Part shown: positions 28,631 through 35,114 of the stretch, piece by piece | How positions within the stretch are numbered: the stretch's first letter is position 1 | How the letters are laid out: each line of letters opens with the position of its first letter | From: Euglena gracilis | Taxonomy: Eukaryota; Euglenida; Euglenophyceae; Euglenales | Reading direction: 5' to 3' | NCBI GenBank assembly: GCA_039621445.1 | Contig: CP154955.1 | Location: forward strand, 17,216,691-17,280,690 | Length of the DNA stretch: 64,000 bases | Made by a program: the position numbers and the translations under genes | Notes under the pieces: model-generated | The model's input: the letters and a program-made list of their open reading frames with translations, nothing else | What the model was told of the DNA's origin: nothing | The model's database searches: none

Positions 28631-31619
28631 TGTATGTATGTATGTATGTATGTATGTATGTATGAATGTATGTATGTATGTATGTATGTATGTATGTATG
28701 TATGTATGTATGTATGTATGTATGTATGTATGTTTGGTGATTCGGGGAGGGGGGGTCTGCCCCACTCTCCCCCCACCCCCACCGGGGGAGTTCGGAGGGG
28801 GGATTTTCCACTGTTATTTTTTGTTTTTGGCGCCAAGCACTGAAAGATCTGAGCCCCACAGAAGCCCCCCCCCCCCTACCATTGCGCTAGGGGGGTGAGT
28901 GGGTGGTTCAGGCCTCTGTTGCACATGATGGCGTTGCGATGGACGTCACCAGTGTGTTGGTGCAGTTGAGTGCGAAGGGAATTGTAATTGAAGCCTGAAC
29001 GACTCCTCTGTGCTTTTCAGGCTTCTTTTTAACTAACTCTTTGGGGGGGGGAGGGGTGGGTTGGTAGGCCTGGGACTGCCCCCCCCCCCGATGTCCCGGA
29101 GGTTTGGGTTTCGTCGCAAAGTGCCAGAAATTTTCTTTGGAAAATGTCTTTTGACAGCGTGATTCCACTGGGGGGGTTTCCCCTTTGGGGGAACCCCCTG
29201 GAACCTGCGCCAGGCTGGGTGAGTGGGCCCCCTGGTCTTAAAGAGGATGCCTTTCACCCAAATCCTGCGGATGAAGTTTCCGCTGAATGATAAGCGTTGG
29301 GTGACCCACGGGCTGGTACCACGAGGGAAGTGGCACCCCACGGATGGGGGCCCGTCCCCCCTGGCCATAACGTTCCCCTGCTGCGGATCGCGGCGGCGTC
29401 CATCTGGCAGTGGGATGCCCACACAGGCCACCCCGAGAATTTTAGGTGTCTCCAAAAAAATACCTCAAAGGAAGGACCCCTTAACCAACATTTTCCATCC
29501 TTGTTTGGTCATTTCCCAAAAAAATCAGGTGTTTTCCACTGCAAAATCTCAGGGTTGCCTTGAGAAAAACAAACTTTCCAACCCTGAATTTCCCATCATC
29601 TGGCCATTTTCCTACCGATTGGCCAACAATGGGTAAGGGGGGGGTCGCTGAGCTCTTATCTCTTTAGAGTAAAGCGAAGCTTACCACCGGGGAAAAGGGG
29701 GGGTAGAACCAGGTTTTGAATATTGCTGAGCTCTTAATGGGACTTGCACGTGATGGAAGGCGGAAAAGACTAGCATTGCAAATTTCGCGTAATTTATAAT
29801 TTACAAATTACAAAAGTGTTTCCGGGCCAAAAACGAGCGTTTTTCGACCCCCCGGCCCCGCGTTTTGGGCCCGAATCCTATGGACTTTGGGTCATTTTCG
29901 GGTCATAAAAGTCGAAAAAAAATCGAATTTTTTTTGCCCAAAACCATGTTTTTTTGGCTCCCAGACCAGGAAAAGGTGTTTTCCAGCCGAAAACGAGCGT
30001 TTTTCGACCCCCTGCCACCCAGCTTTGGGCCTGAATCCCTTACATTTTAATCGAAAAACGTCTACTCAGGGAGCCGGTTTATATAGGGCATCAAAGATGG
30101 GGGTTGGTGCGCATATTAAGAGCTCAGCACTATTCAAAACCTGGTTAAGATTGCTGTAAAATTGTTGAAAGTTACTGTAAATTGCAAGCTCTGCAATTTG
30201 TAAATTATAAATTACGTGAAATTTGAAAATTCCAGCCTTTTCAGCGTTCCATTGCGTGCAGTCCCATTAAGAGCTCAGCACTATTCAAAACCTGGTTAGG
30301 GAGGCGAGGGGGGCATTGGGAAGAGGGGGGAGGGGGGGGGTAAGGTGTCCCCACTTCGTGCCATGTCCCGAAATTGGAGCCGAAAATTCAGTCGCAAAAT
30401 CTCAGTGAAATTGAGGTTGCCGTCCCGCGGCCCCTCCGGGCCAGTGTCAGTTGTTAGTGTTTCTTTGCTGCAAGTGGGTGGCAGGACTTGCTTTATCCCA
30501 GGGTACCAGGTACCTCCCTATCACCCCCCTCCTTCGGTGTATTATCACAATTGGTTTGATTTTCGTGTCTGGAATTCACTGGACTATTCTGGAATAAACT
30601 GGAATAAGAGCCCAAAAGTAAATTTTCAAAGGCACAGCAAAAGACAAGCCGAATTTGCAGTTTTTTTTATGGACCATTTGCACCTATTTTCATCTCCCTC
30701 CACCCTAGCCAAGCCAATGTCAAGTTGCATGTTCCGGAGACAACAGTTGCACCAAGGAAGGTGTTCAACATTAGATACGACACATTTTGTGGGTTATCGA
30801 AACACCGAAATCAGGGATGCATGGGGGGGGGAGGACGCACAGGGGGAGACAGGGAGAACAGCCCATCAAGTGGGAGGAATTGGTGAAGTGAAGCTGTGTC
30901 AACTCCCTTCCACAGGCATACTGGTCTGCCAACTAATGCGCAATCACTTTATTGCCACTTTATTGCAATGGAGGTTGGACTGCACATTTTGATGTTTTTT
31001 TTGTCTTTGGACTCCCTTGGAAGGTCCAGTCTTCTTTACAGATTAACCCCCTCTTCATCTATATCCTTATCTTTGTCACTTCCGTTCCCTGTTCAGCTGG
31101 AACGAGGGAGATGCCATGTTAAGTTGCACAAACATTTGGTTCCAGCTCTCACGGAAACACCCCCCATTTTTTTTAACGGTGTTCAGTGAGGAACTGGGGG
31201 GGAGAGGGGTATTATTTGGGGGATTATTGATTTCTTTTCTTTTCTTTTCTTTTCTTTTCTTTCGTTTAGTTTTGTTTTGTTTTATTTTATTTTATTTTGT
31301 TTTATTTATTGTATTTTATTTTATTTTATTTGTTTTATTTGTTTTATTTTGTTTTATTTTATTTTGTTTTATTTTGTTTGATTTATTTTTGAGTTCGGTG
31401 CCAAAGGGATTTCTCTTTGCCAAGGCCCACCGTGGGTGACTTCCCCCAATTCTCTGGGTTCCCGCACTGCTGGGCTGGGCAGGGGCCGCCTGGCCCCACA
31501 TCGGCCTGCGGCTCTCCGAAGGGCGGTACATCTACGACTGCACGCACTTCTGCCAGCCCAGCGGCGTGTTCTTCCACTGGCGGGAACTCCTCTTCAACGC
31601 GCTCGCCGTCCTCCCGTGA
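13405..31619 (+). CDS. PC-esterase / trichome-birefringence-like protein, multi-exon gene
   Basis: Family knowledge: PC-esterases of the TBL group are Golgi or secreted enzymes with an SGNH-like fold that transfer or remove acetyl esters on wall or secreted glycans. They have an N-terminal membrane or signal segment, a GDS block and a C-terminal D-x-x-H block. Visible here: a signal-peptide-like start (GAWWLLLSVPLLSLAG); then HFVPDGCALRPFDP; the nucleophile block FFCCDSDGLCWTA with Cys replacing the usual Gly of GDS; VAVVCSLHG; LLNFGLHIHTPHEF; PFLLWVEGSPPP; NVPLLRIAAASIWQWDAH; and DCTHFCQPSG with the D-x-x-H pair, then the stop at 31617-31619. Exons: 13405-13468 (end uncertain), 15061 or 15065-15201, 15899-16057, about 16202-16309, 16738-16835, 18202-18288, (one exon missing or 24.9 kb), 25645-25714, 25890-26004, 26189-26320, 28389-28504, about 29330-29426, 31483-31619. 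Several joins are in phase, but the E4/E5 and E10/E11 joins are not resolved. Substrate unknown. Confidence 0.8.
13620..14380. other. Intron 1 of the PC-esterase gene, no feature
   Basis: T-rich intronic DNA (for example 13870-13950 with runs of T) containing a weak family E-like phrase 'gagactggttttgaaaagtgactgg' split over 14330-14355. Nothing else is seen. Confidence 0.4.
14385..14530 (+). repeat. Foldback element (family O), copy 2
   Basis: Contains 'cccgtatttccagggtgcc', 'gatttttaggtc', the hairpin CTTTGGTGCC-TTC-GGCGACGAAG (two non-Watson-Crick positions), then 'ggaattgttctttgggc' and 'aatgccatggtgagtggg'. It lies inside PC-esterase intron 1. Confidence 0.7.
14859..15050 (+). mobile_element. 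Left end of the TIR element family, truncated copy
   Basis: It begins 'cttaggcggtgcgtctcgca', then 'ttggtcgatttgcgca' and 'cacaaaccgaccaaa'. This matches the left end of the 4.18-kb element at 58682 in order and spacing. It goes on to a shared region ending 'gggaattacgtg' (58682 copy: 'cgcgaattacgtg'). The similarity also shows at protein level (KYKLFLVVGTGSPGNYV versus RIYIFGPGGPANYV). No right end is found nearby, so it is a partial copy inside an intron. Confidence 0.7.
15061..15201 (+). CDS. PC-esterase exon 2
   Basis: A run of T then AG at 15060 gives a strong acceptor (an alternative AG lies 4 nt later). The frame reads WPQSVADISVERPGRWANDS and then GHSFLGPQLFRPHC, with GC-rich third positions. 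The 'GRW' plus acidic/aromatic context fits the N-terminal cysteine-containing region of TBL proteins, though weakly. Donor ctg|gtaccc at 15202. Confidence 0.5.
15430..15630. repeat. Foldback element U with GGTGCC-GAA-GGCACC hairpin
   Basis: G/C-run inverted pairs ('gggggtcccccttggggggc', 'tcccgggggaccc') flank an AT-rich middle and a perfect hairpin GGTGCC, loop GAA, GGCACC at 15575-15589 followed by 'gaaaag'. Non-coding, within intron 2. Confidence 0.65.
15899..16057 (+). CDS. PC-esterase exon 3
   Basis: Acceptor ttggcag at 15898. The 53 codons include PLPLWGPRGMPCLRYFARS, then QACPVQQRAFSCYRPPF. Four cysteines fit the Cys-rich N-terminal domain of the family. Donor ggt|gtgtcg. It is in phase with the 15201 donor. 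Confidence 0.5.
16202..16309 (+). CDS. PC-esterase exon 4 (start could be 16253)
   Basis: Carries HRHFVPDGCALRPFDPLAR, which matches the family's 'W-x-P-x-x-C-x-L-x-x-F' block just before the GDS motif. No GT is available before the in-frame stop, so the exon most likely ends at a GC donor (gccagg|gccgcc). Its phase does not close with exon 5, so either an unseen exon or a base error is involved. Confidence 0.55.
16386..16683 (+). repeat. Foldback element (family C), copy 2
   Basis: The termini 'caggcttgtgcttagtcgg' and 'ggtcggtgagcacaagcttgg' are inverted. It contains 'gtgcctgcccgtagcaggcac' split palindromes, the perfect hairpin CGGCGCC-TTT-GGCGCCG at 16531-16547 and 'ggccatttttcaatgaaat'. 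It fills most of the intron between exons 4 and 5 of the PC-esterase gene. Confidence 0.85.
16738..16835 (+). CDS. PC-esterase exon 5: nucleophile block with CDS instead of GDS
   Basis: Acceptor ccccgtcag at 16737. Reads RFEETLEAVFLEAITGRR then LFFCCDSDGLCWTA and ends at gca|gtgcca in phase 0. The Ser of C-D-S occupies the place of the family's catalytic serine, but the preceding Gly is Cys (tgc). Next exon joins in phase. Confidence 0.7.
16905..17080 (-). repeat. Dispersed repeat G, copy 1
   Basis: Phrases 'gtaagggattcagaac', 'aaagctgggtggcagg', 'ccaggtccgggaggccaaaa', 'tttttcgacttttttgaccc' and 'gaaagtcaatgggttgg' recur, reversed, at 29820-30060 and in the same sense at 44060-44420. Confidence 0.7.
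17105..17275 (+). repeat. Foldback pair, arm 1
   Basis: Reverse complement of 17590-17735 with a few short gaps. Both arms include 'cccccgagagctgccaag' (or its complement), 'gaatcgaggggg', 'ttgaggttgcagcgtgtacg'. The arms are about 315 bp apart. The spacer holds a GC-rich stretch that is open in several frames but unrecognised. Confidence 0.8.
17590..17735 (-). repeat. Foldback pair, arm 2
   Basis: See the arm at 17105-17275. This arm reads 'gcgtacacgctgcaacctca', 'ccctcgattcttccg', 'ttggcagctctcggggga'. It may have arisen by two insertions of one element in opposite orientation. Confidence 0.8.
18040..18172 (+). repeat. Foldback element (family F), partial copy 1
   Basis: Has the family centre 'gtgctatttttagcac' with 'ttttcgtgattttccgcc', a G/C run and the right end 'ggtctttaaaaaaaacccctg'. 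The left end is not intact. It lies just upstream of PC-esterase exon 6. Confidence 0.75.
18202..18288 (+). CDS. PC-esterase exon 6
   Basis: Acceptor cggagcag at 18201. The 29 codons read FFVAVVCSLHGATTVSYRI then KWEALQWGQG. Donor ggg|gttcac. The segment follows the GDS block as expected ('S-L-x-C' region followed by a beta strand). The intron before it ends in a family F element whose right end is at about 18170. Confidence 0.7.
18300..18665. other. Intronic tract with 'ttgcataatttgcat' phrases
   Basis: Between 18470 and 18575 the phrases 'cttgcataatttgcat' and 'ttgcattttttttgcat' repeat, with inverted ends 'atatgcaacttgcataa' and 'ggccaagttgcatatccccc'. It looks like another small foldback unit of about 130 bp. 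No gene is seen. Confidence 0.45.
18668..18755. repeat. Decamer array GGAATAAACC
   Basis: Tandem 10-bp units (ggaataaacc, with one variant ggaatggcaaaaacc). The same unit occurs at 20228-20325 and, in diverged form, at 30575-30610. Confidence 0.9.
19096..19290 (+). mobile_element. Diverged left end of the TIR element family
   Basis: Begins 'cttaggcggcctaactcgcacc', close to the 14859 and 58682 left ends. A palindromic block follows (ttgcattgcgcttaagcgcaacg) in the place occupied by GGTCGATTTGCGC in the others. A frame then reads GTYIICGYWDPGN, resembling LFLVVGTGSPGN and IYIFGPGGPAN of the other copies. The right end is not identified. Confidence 0.5.
19300..20220. other. Intronic DNA, no exon recognised
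   Basis: Contains further 'ttgcgcc..ggtgcaat' inverted phrases near 19435-19455 and 19755-19775, possibly internal sites of the 19096 element. A frame at 19801-20180 is open (MAVAPKRTPQQANLHG...) but is not GC-rich and not recognised. Confidence 0.35.
20228..20325. repeat. Decamer array GGAATAAACC, second copy
   Basis: Units ggaataaact, ggaataaatccc, ggaataaacc and ggaataaccc repeat with 10-13 bp spacing. Shares the unit with 18668-18755. Confidence 0.88.
20630..20775. repeat. Foldback element K with 'cttgtcgtacgacc' ends
   Basis: The left end is 'cttacctcccccttgtcgta' then 'cgaccacc'. The right end is 'ggtcgtacgacaag', G run, 'tgggtaag'. The ends are inverted repeats of about 28 bp. Inside, 'ggtcgcaggttgcagg' is repeated. 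Non-coding, about 145 bp. Confidence 0.85.
21025..21155. repeat. Foldback element N with 'tattggggggaggta' end
   Basis: The left end 'ccctcccccaatacct' and the right end 'tattggggggaggtaacg' are inverted. The interior has 'atatcggtccttatcggg' and 'atatcggctttattgg'. Related 'atatcggggcg' and 'tatcgggacccccc' phrases continue to 21250. Confidence 0.6.
21300..21480 (+). other. GC-rich block, possible exon
   Basis: Two frames are open (LPGLPEAKYGAETCPLPSGE... and a shifted one). GC-rich third positions suggest coding, and it would fall between PC-esterase exons 6 and 8. No motif or phase-consistent splice pair is found. Confidence 0.2.
21995..22162 (+). other. Possible exon with in-frame stop
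   Basis: After acttgtgcag (AG at 22002) a frame reads VFPADVPGLYLSAGQDSPMW then LCWGCAAPVHALAEAKILEG and reaches TAA at about 22160. It looks protein-like but is not recognised. If real it would be a terminal exon of a separate short gene or an alternative end. Confidence 0.25.
22955..23640 (+). repeat. Dispersed repeat B, copy 2, opening with a GGCCGAAAAT array
   Basis: Seven tandem GGCCGAAAAT decamers at 22962-23030 lead into the sequence shared with 520-1160, including 'agtttctttttccctgagg', the RTTSEWVIWAKAE frame and the 'cattttaggt' tail. The decamer number differs between copies. Confidence 0.85.
23640..24155 (+). repeat. Minisatellite, 18-bp unit GATGCAGATGCTGGACAA
   Basis: About 28 diverged units. 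One + frame would encode Asp-Ala-Asp-Ala-Gly-Gln repeats but is interrupted by stops, and the minus-strand frame (ILSSICILSS) is also only repeat. It starts where repeat B copy 2 ends and is followed by repeat B copy 3, so it may be an expansion inside that element. Confidence 0.9.
24185..24335 (+). repeat. Dispersed repeat B, copy 3 (partial)
   Basis: Matches the conserved core of copies 1 and 2 (gaaccacctccaaatgggtt, then 'atttgggccaaagc'). The frame RTTSKWVIWAKAD then DDISEN is kept despite base changes. Confidence 0.7.
24833..24895. repeat. Decamer array GGCCGAAAAT
   Basis: Five to six units of ggccgaaaat, the same decamer as at 22962-23030 and 524-560. It is immediately upstream of the candidate exon at 24940. 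Confidence 0.88.
24940..25110 (+). CDS. Candidate exon between PC-esterase exons 6 and 8
   Basis: GC-rich block after the acceptor ttgtctgcag, open in two frames (PVLHVKPRAFVRPPW... or GVCPAPVDTLRIASAAF...). A phase-0 start and phase-1 end would be needed to join 18288 to 25645. The first frame can supply this with a GC donor (ctgg|gcgggc). I cannot decide, so it is only a candidate. Confidence 0.25.
25645..25714 (+). CDS. PC-esterase exon before the NFGLH block
   Basis: Acceptor gcctgcag, donor gccag|gtcacc. Reads ATNAPREYFAKGNLRTPRDV then LA. It ends in phase 2 and joins in phase to 25890. Confidence 0.6.
25890..26004 (+). CDS. PC-esterase exon with LLNFGLHIH
   Basis: Acceptor gcgactcag. 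Reads GHLPPLLNFGLHIHTPHEF then RALLQAFMAERGPAP. This is the family's 'N-x-G-x-H' strand-helix block after the GDS region. The end is placed at acc-cca|gtgaaa (phase 0). An earlier end after AFMAE is possible. Confidence 0.7.
26189..26320 (+). CDS. PC-esterase exon ending at a family F element
   Basis: Acceptor ...cacaggaag (or 4 nt earlier). Reads GKVGPWVWRRLVTKYTALPP then RPFLLWVEGSPPPGRAATDA and YQ. 'FLLWVEGSPP' fits the family's strand ending in S-P. The donor cag|gttttt lies in the left end of a foldback element, so the present 5' splice site appears to come from, or abut, that insertion. Confidence 0.65.
26318..26463 (+). mobile_element. Foldback element (family F) at an exon edge, with target duplication
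   Basis: The left end is 'aggtttttttttttaag' and the right end 'cttaaaaaaaaacccctg'. Between them are 'gacccccggg', G/C runs and 'ggtccggccgagccccc'. The flanks are gatgcatacc on the left and gatgcacacc on the right, a likely 10-bp target duplication with one difference. The left end supplies the GT used as 5' splice site of PC-esterase exon 26189-26320. The hairpin centre seen in other F copies is missing here. Confidence 0.75.
26520..27720. other. Intronic DNA, no exon recognised
   Basis: An AT-rich 'tataaagtatataaagtc' tract at 26545-26588, G-run rich tracts near 27125-27225 and a moderately GC-rich segment at 27240-27400. None has a convincing frame with splice signals. Confidence 0.35.
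27728..27963 (+). repeat. Foldback element (family P), copy 1
   Basis: The ends 'caggcttcttttcag' and 'cttaaaagaagcctgg' are inverted. The centre is a hairpin CGGCGC-GAA-GTGCCG at 27858-27872 (one G-T pair), followed by 'gggaaatgccctcagacggc' and a G/C run. Relatives at 29018-29245 and 32095-32200. Confidence 0.85.
28085..28235. repeat. Decamer array related to GGCCAAAAAT
   Basis: About fifteen diverged 10-bp units (ggccaaaaat, gacccaaaat, gtcgagaatg, ggccaacagt). The A-tracts recur every 10 bp. A reverse-complement relative lies at 59735-59975. Confidence 0.8.
28270..28388 (+). repeat. Foldback element (family I), copy 2, ending GAGGTAAG
   Basis: Left end 'cccttgtccaacacccc'. Right end 'gtggtcattggacaaagg', G run, 'gaggtaag'. 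Internal 'ggagacgaacattag' and 'ggagaccaacattgg'. The 'AG|GTAAG' end is a perfect 5' splice-site consensus placed directly before a candidate exon. Confidence 0.75.
28389..28504 (+). CDS. PC-esterase candidate exon, helical
   Basis: Frame reads SASLYADLLEAHKADFKNRF then AEQLCSAHTQGRLKNTQQ, clearly protein-like and GC-rich. Donor caa|gttctt. It starts immediately after a family I element whose right end is 'gaggtaag'. Joining phase with 26320 does not fit exactly. It could also be part of another transcript. Confidence 0.5.
28560..28735. repeat. (ATGT)n microsatellite
   Basis: About 40 units of tatg with few interruptions. Frames on both strands (MYVC / YIHT repeats) are artefacts. Confidence 0.97.
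29018..29245 (+). repeat. Foldback element (family P), copy 2
   Basis: Starts 'caggcttctttttaac' and ends 'ggtcttaaagaggatgcc'. The centre 'tttcgtcgcaaagtgccag' is a decayed hairpin, followed by 'ggaaaatgtcttttgacagc'. It ends about 85 bp before the SIWQWDAH exon. Confidence 0.75.
29330..29426 (+). CDS. PC-esterase exon with SIWQWDAH, GC donor
   Basis: Reads VAPHGWGPVPPGHNVPLL then RIAAASIWQWDAHTG. The family has a 'V-P-x-L-x-I ... D-x-H' block before the final D-x-x-H motif. Using the GC donor cacag|gccacc at 29427 gives phase 1 and joins perfectly to the acceptor at 31482, making WDAHTG-AAWPHIGLRLSEG. The GT site 19 nt downstream (ttttag|gtgtct) would give the wrong phase. The start is approximate. 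Confidence 0.65.
29640..30300 (+). mobile_element. Element H copy 1 with long terminal inverted repeats and an inserted repeat G
   Basis: Left arm 29706-29812 and right arm about 30180-30300 are inverted copies (aaccaggttttgaatattgc, 'tgagctcttaatgggactt', 'aatttataatttacaaatt'). A shorter inner copy of the right end lies at 30116-30150. Between the arms sits repeat G (29820-30060, 'gacttttatgacccg' type text). Before it, 29648-29692 holds 'gtcgctgagctcttatctct' and 'agcgaagcttacc', also found at 45116-45160. No coding capacity. Confidence 0.8.
30575..30610. repeat. Short GGAATAAACT decamer run
   Basis: Three diverged units ('ctggactatt', 'ctggaataaa', 'ctggaataag') of the decamer family at 18668 and 20228. 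Confidence 0.6.
31228..31390. repeat. Pentanucleotide array TTTTC then TTTTR
   Basis: Six TTTTC units lead into about 25 TTTTG/TTTTA units ending just before the last PC-esterase exon. It provides a very long pyrimidine-rich tract upstream of the 31482 acceptor. Confidence 0.93.
31483..31619 (+). CDS. PC-esterase last exon: DCTHFC block and stop
   Basis: Acceptor ctgggcag. Reads AAWPHIGLRLSEGRYIYDCT then HFCQPSGVFFHWRELL and FNALAVLP, stop TGA at 31617-31619. D-C-T-H-F-C corresponds to the family's D-C-S-H-W-C catalytic Asp-His block followed by the conserved Trp/Leu helix. This is the strongest single match of the gene. Confidence 0.8.
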
Positions 31620-32094
31620 CTGCCGGCTGCAATTCCACAATCTGTCCCTCCCCTCGCAAAGCGGTCCGCGTGGTGTTGCAGTCGCCCCCCCGGAACAGCC
31701 CTCCCGTCACTGGCATCCAGATGGACCCTCTGGGTCCCCCAGCAGCTGGTTTCAAAGGTTTCATCGGGAAGAGAAATGCTGTATGTTTGTGGATTTGTGT
31801 GACCTATGGAGCAGTGTTTCCCGTCGTATACCCCAATTAGCCAGCCTATTTTTCGCCCAGATTGGCACTTTCTTTCCCATGTGTTTTCTGCCTTTTGCGG
31901 GGAGGGAAATTACAACTCTTGTCAGTAATTCTCTTTTCCCTGGCCGTCTGCTCATTTGCTGTCTTTCGAACGGAAACTGGTTTTGCAGAAATTTGACCAG
32001 AACTGGATCATCCAACTGCCTCTCAGGCATCGCCTTGGTTGGATACACGGGGGAGGGGTGGTCGGTGCGTGGGGTTGGGGCTGAGCACCCCGGT

Positions 32095-32200
32095 AGGTTC
32101 TGGCGTGAAGCGCCAGAGTTCGCCCTGTGAAATGCCTTCAGACAGCCCTATTTTTTTTGGGATCCCCTCCCCCAGGGTCTAAAATGAAGCCTGTTTGGAT
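32095..32200 (+). repeat. Foldback element (family P), partial copy 3
   Basis: Contains 'taggttctggcgtgaagc', that is hairpin CTGGCGT-GAA-GCGCCAG (one T-G pair) at 32103-32119, then 'gaaatgccttcagacagcc' and 'ctaaaatgaagcctg'. The left half is missing. Confidence 0.7.
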
Positions 32201-34029
32201 AACGTTGACCTCTGACAGGGTACTGTGCCTGTAAGACGGTAATGGAGGTATTTCTGATTCCCGACATGCCAACTCAGCGGGCACAATATCTTTCCGCGTA
32301 GCTACCTCAACGGCGTGACAACGCCTTGGAAGGGGTGGGAGTCCACGTAGCCCCCCCACCAGATTGTACATCTGCAACCTATGTACCTCACTGGGTGCCC
32401 TCCACTGGGGGGGGGAGCGTATGGGGTACCAGGCCAGGCTTTTTTTTTAAAAGTCAGAAGACCCCACCCGAGAGAGGGGGGGTGCGGGGCCTTTTGATTC
32501 CTTCTCCCCCCCACTGGGTGCAGTGACTGGAGGTGGCCGGCGTAGCCAAGCCGTCATCCTTTCCCCCCAGACACCCCCCAGCCTGTGTCTCCACCACACG
32601 GAACCCGCCCCGGGACATCAAGTTGTTCTCTGCCGTTGGGGTCGGGGAAGGGTCCGCCGGTGTCGACACTCGAGCTTGCTTCGCTACCCAACGATGGGCA
32701 AAACGGTGGAGGTGGAATGGATGATAATATCCCAGGTGGGTTTAGAGGGCCAGACGGTTGGCCTGACCCTGTGCCTTTCACCCAACTTCCATGTCCTGCA
32801 GGATGCAGGACGGTGGGAAATGCATGCACGTTTTTTGCTTTTTTTAAAATTTGCATTCAAATTTGCATGTTTTTTTTTAATTTTAGGAAATTTTGCTATT
32901 TTTTTTGCTTCAATATTTTTCTCCGAGACATGCTCCAAATACCTTGTCTTCGTGGACACTGTGTTCATTTTGCTGCTCTTGCCGCAGAAGTCCCCGCCTG
33001 AACCCCCTCCCGGGAATGAAATGCCTTGAACTCGAATGTGCCATGTCCGATGTGTACGGTGCTGAGCGCTTTGGAAAATTCTATTGCACGAGATTAGGTT
33101 CAGCAGCACAAATGCAATCCAAGTGGATGAGAAAGGGGGGGGACACAATATGGACCCTCGAAAGGTCATGATATTGTGCAGAGCGTTTGGTATGCGAAAG
33201 TTCTCAGCACGTTGTAGGGAAATACAAGATCAATCGAGTCGTGTCGGCGAAAAGAAAGTTCACAGTGCAATACTGCAAACGGGGAGGTGACAAATTCCCG
33301 CGGTGACAAATTGGCCGGCACAGCCAGGGGTGACAATTGCCCACAGACGTCAATTGCCCGTCATTTGCCCCGGGTACACTCCCGCACACAGTTGTGGAAC
33401 AATGGTCAAATGCATTTTCGCAGGCGGCCAATCACGTCGTGTCAGCTGGCTTGGGACATTTGCGCCATTGGACAAATCAAAGCCCCAAAATAAGACACTG
33501 GTGTATTCTGGTGCCCTGAGGCCCAAATATGAAAGCCATTGACGGACACGTGAGGAAAGGCGTCTCATAAAACGCACTGGAATGTGTTTGTTGGAGATCA
33601 CGCAACAGTGACCTCGGATTCTGCAGGAACGATTTTGGGCGAATGCGACCCAGCCACGCCAGACCACCAACTCAGCATTTGCGAATAATTAAATAAAAAT
33701 TGGAAAAAAACTGAAGCCTGACGATGGGATGAAGGCAGCCTGGGCCTGAATTTGGGCATCAGCAATGGAGCCTGTGGGGAAAAATGCACACCTGAAACAT
33801 GAAAAATATGCCAATAAAAGCTGTCATCCTTGTGGGGGGGGGGAGTGTGGAAAATTGCACGTTTCCCCAGTCTGTCAGTCGAGAAATGAAGCGCACATAT
33901 TGGTTGTGAATGTGCGGAGTTGGCAAGTTTCAAACCTCATGGCATGGGGGAATAATGCAACGCTCTACCTTTTCCTGCGTTCACGTGTTTCAGATGGGGT
34001 TCTTGGTCATTTGGTTTAAATGTGACTTA

Positions 34030-34165
34030 CATGGGTGGGCAATTGACGCCCCCGGGCAATTGTCACCCCCCTCTGTGCCGACCAAATTGTCACCCCGGGC
34101 AATTGTCACCCCCCTCCGTGCTGCCCAATTTGTAACGCGACAATTGCCGGGGGGGGTAGGCGCTT
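34030..34165. repeat. Foldback element L with 'gggcaattgtcacc' units
   Basis: Repeats of 'gggcaattgacgcccc', 'gggcaattgtcacccc' and 'caaattgtcacc' end in 'gcgacaattgccggg', an inverted partner. Related phrases at 33285-33360 and 34433-34455 flank it. Confidence 0.65.
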
Positions 34166-35114
34166 TTCGAACGGATCATCCATGGTGGGTGGGTCCGGGG
34201 ATGCAGCCATCCGCTTTGATGCAAACGGGAACTTTGGTCTTCAGCAAAGCAAATGGCAATTGCCTGTATCATCCGACCCCCCCCCCTCTCACAGAGATGC
34301 CATCTTTCTGTGCATCCTCTTTGCTGCCCTGACCCCTTTCTTTCCCGCACACCTCGAGGACCTAACTGGTGGCCTGCAAACATCGGAAGAGGATCCCTCC
34401 TTGCATGCCCATACTAAAGTTACCCGCGCCCCCCCGGGCAATTGACGCCCCCGGATGGAAAGAGCTCTTTGAAAGTGCCACATTCGCCAAATTTTGACCT
34501 TTTTATGCCTTTTTATTTATTTATTTTTTTAAAAAAGACCATTTTTTTCTTCCACGGCGAAAATTTCTTGACTCCAAACATTCTCTAATTTTGAATTAAT
34601 TGTGAAATAACTTTGCACTTTCTGCGATTGGATTATGGTGCCTCTGGGTGGCTCCCCTGTGACCCCCCCCCCCCTGAGGCCCTAGCAATGGAGGGGTCTC
34701 CGACTTCCGCTTCCTTTCGGCCAACTCAAGCGAGTTGGCTACTGAGTGCCAGCGTTGGTCAAGTAGGAGGATTGCTTTGGACCCCTGTGACTCCCTTGAG
34801 ACCTCCCTCTGCCCCCCCCTGCCTGCCCGTGACCCAGCCCGTTCCTCTCCATCCCCCCAACTTCCACCCTCTTGGGGGGGTCACTTTGACCAGTCGGCCA
34901 AAATGGCTCAAAACCCCCCAAAATGGATTTTGGCCAGAAAACAAAAAAAATTTCGTCGGCTTCGGCGCTGGGTGGCCACTTTTGGCCATTCCTGGCCGAC
35001 CCCATCTGAAGCCAAAAACCAGTCAGTCACTTGAGTCTGGCGTGTGTTTGGGGGGGGGGTTGTGTTCTACTGATAATGTAGGCTTTCGCTTTGCAAGCCA
35101 CTGTGCACACCTCG

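Larger units (their letters stand above)
31620..35080. other. Intergenic or 5' region of the next gene, mostly unassigned
   Basis: No exon is convincing. One candidate is a short first exon at 32694-32735 (MGKTVEVEWMIISQ, donor cccag|gtgggt). T-rich DNA fills 32830-32930. Foldback phrases 'gtgacaattgcc' occur at 33285-33360, 34030-34165 and 34435. A reversed family E fragment (ccagtcagtcacttgag) is at 35018-35035. Confidence 0.35.

Noticed and set aside
28558-28859. Repeat protein frames (MYVC.., HTYI..) near 28.6 kb
   Set aside because: Translations of the ATGT microsatellite.
29427-29450. GT donor ttttag|gtgtct for the SIWQWDAH exon
   Set aside because: It gives phase 2, which does not fit the next exon (needs phase 1); the GC donor at 29427 fits phase and family spacing.
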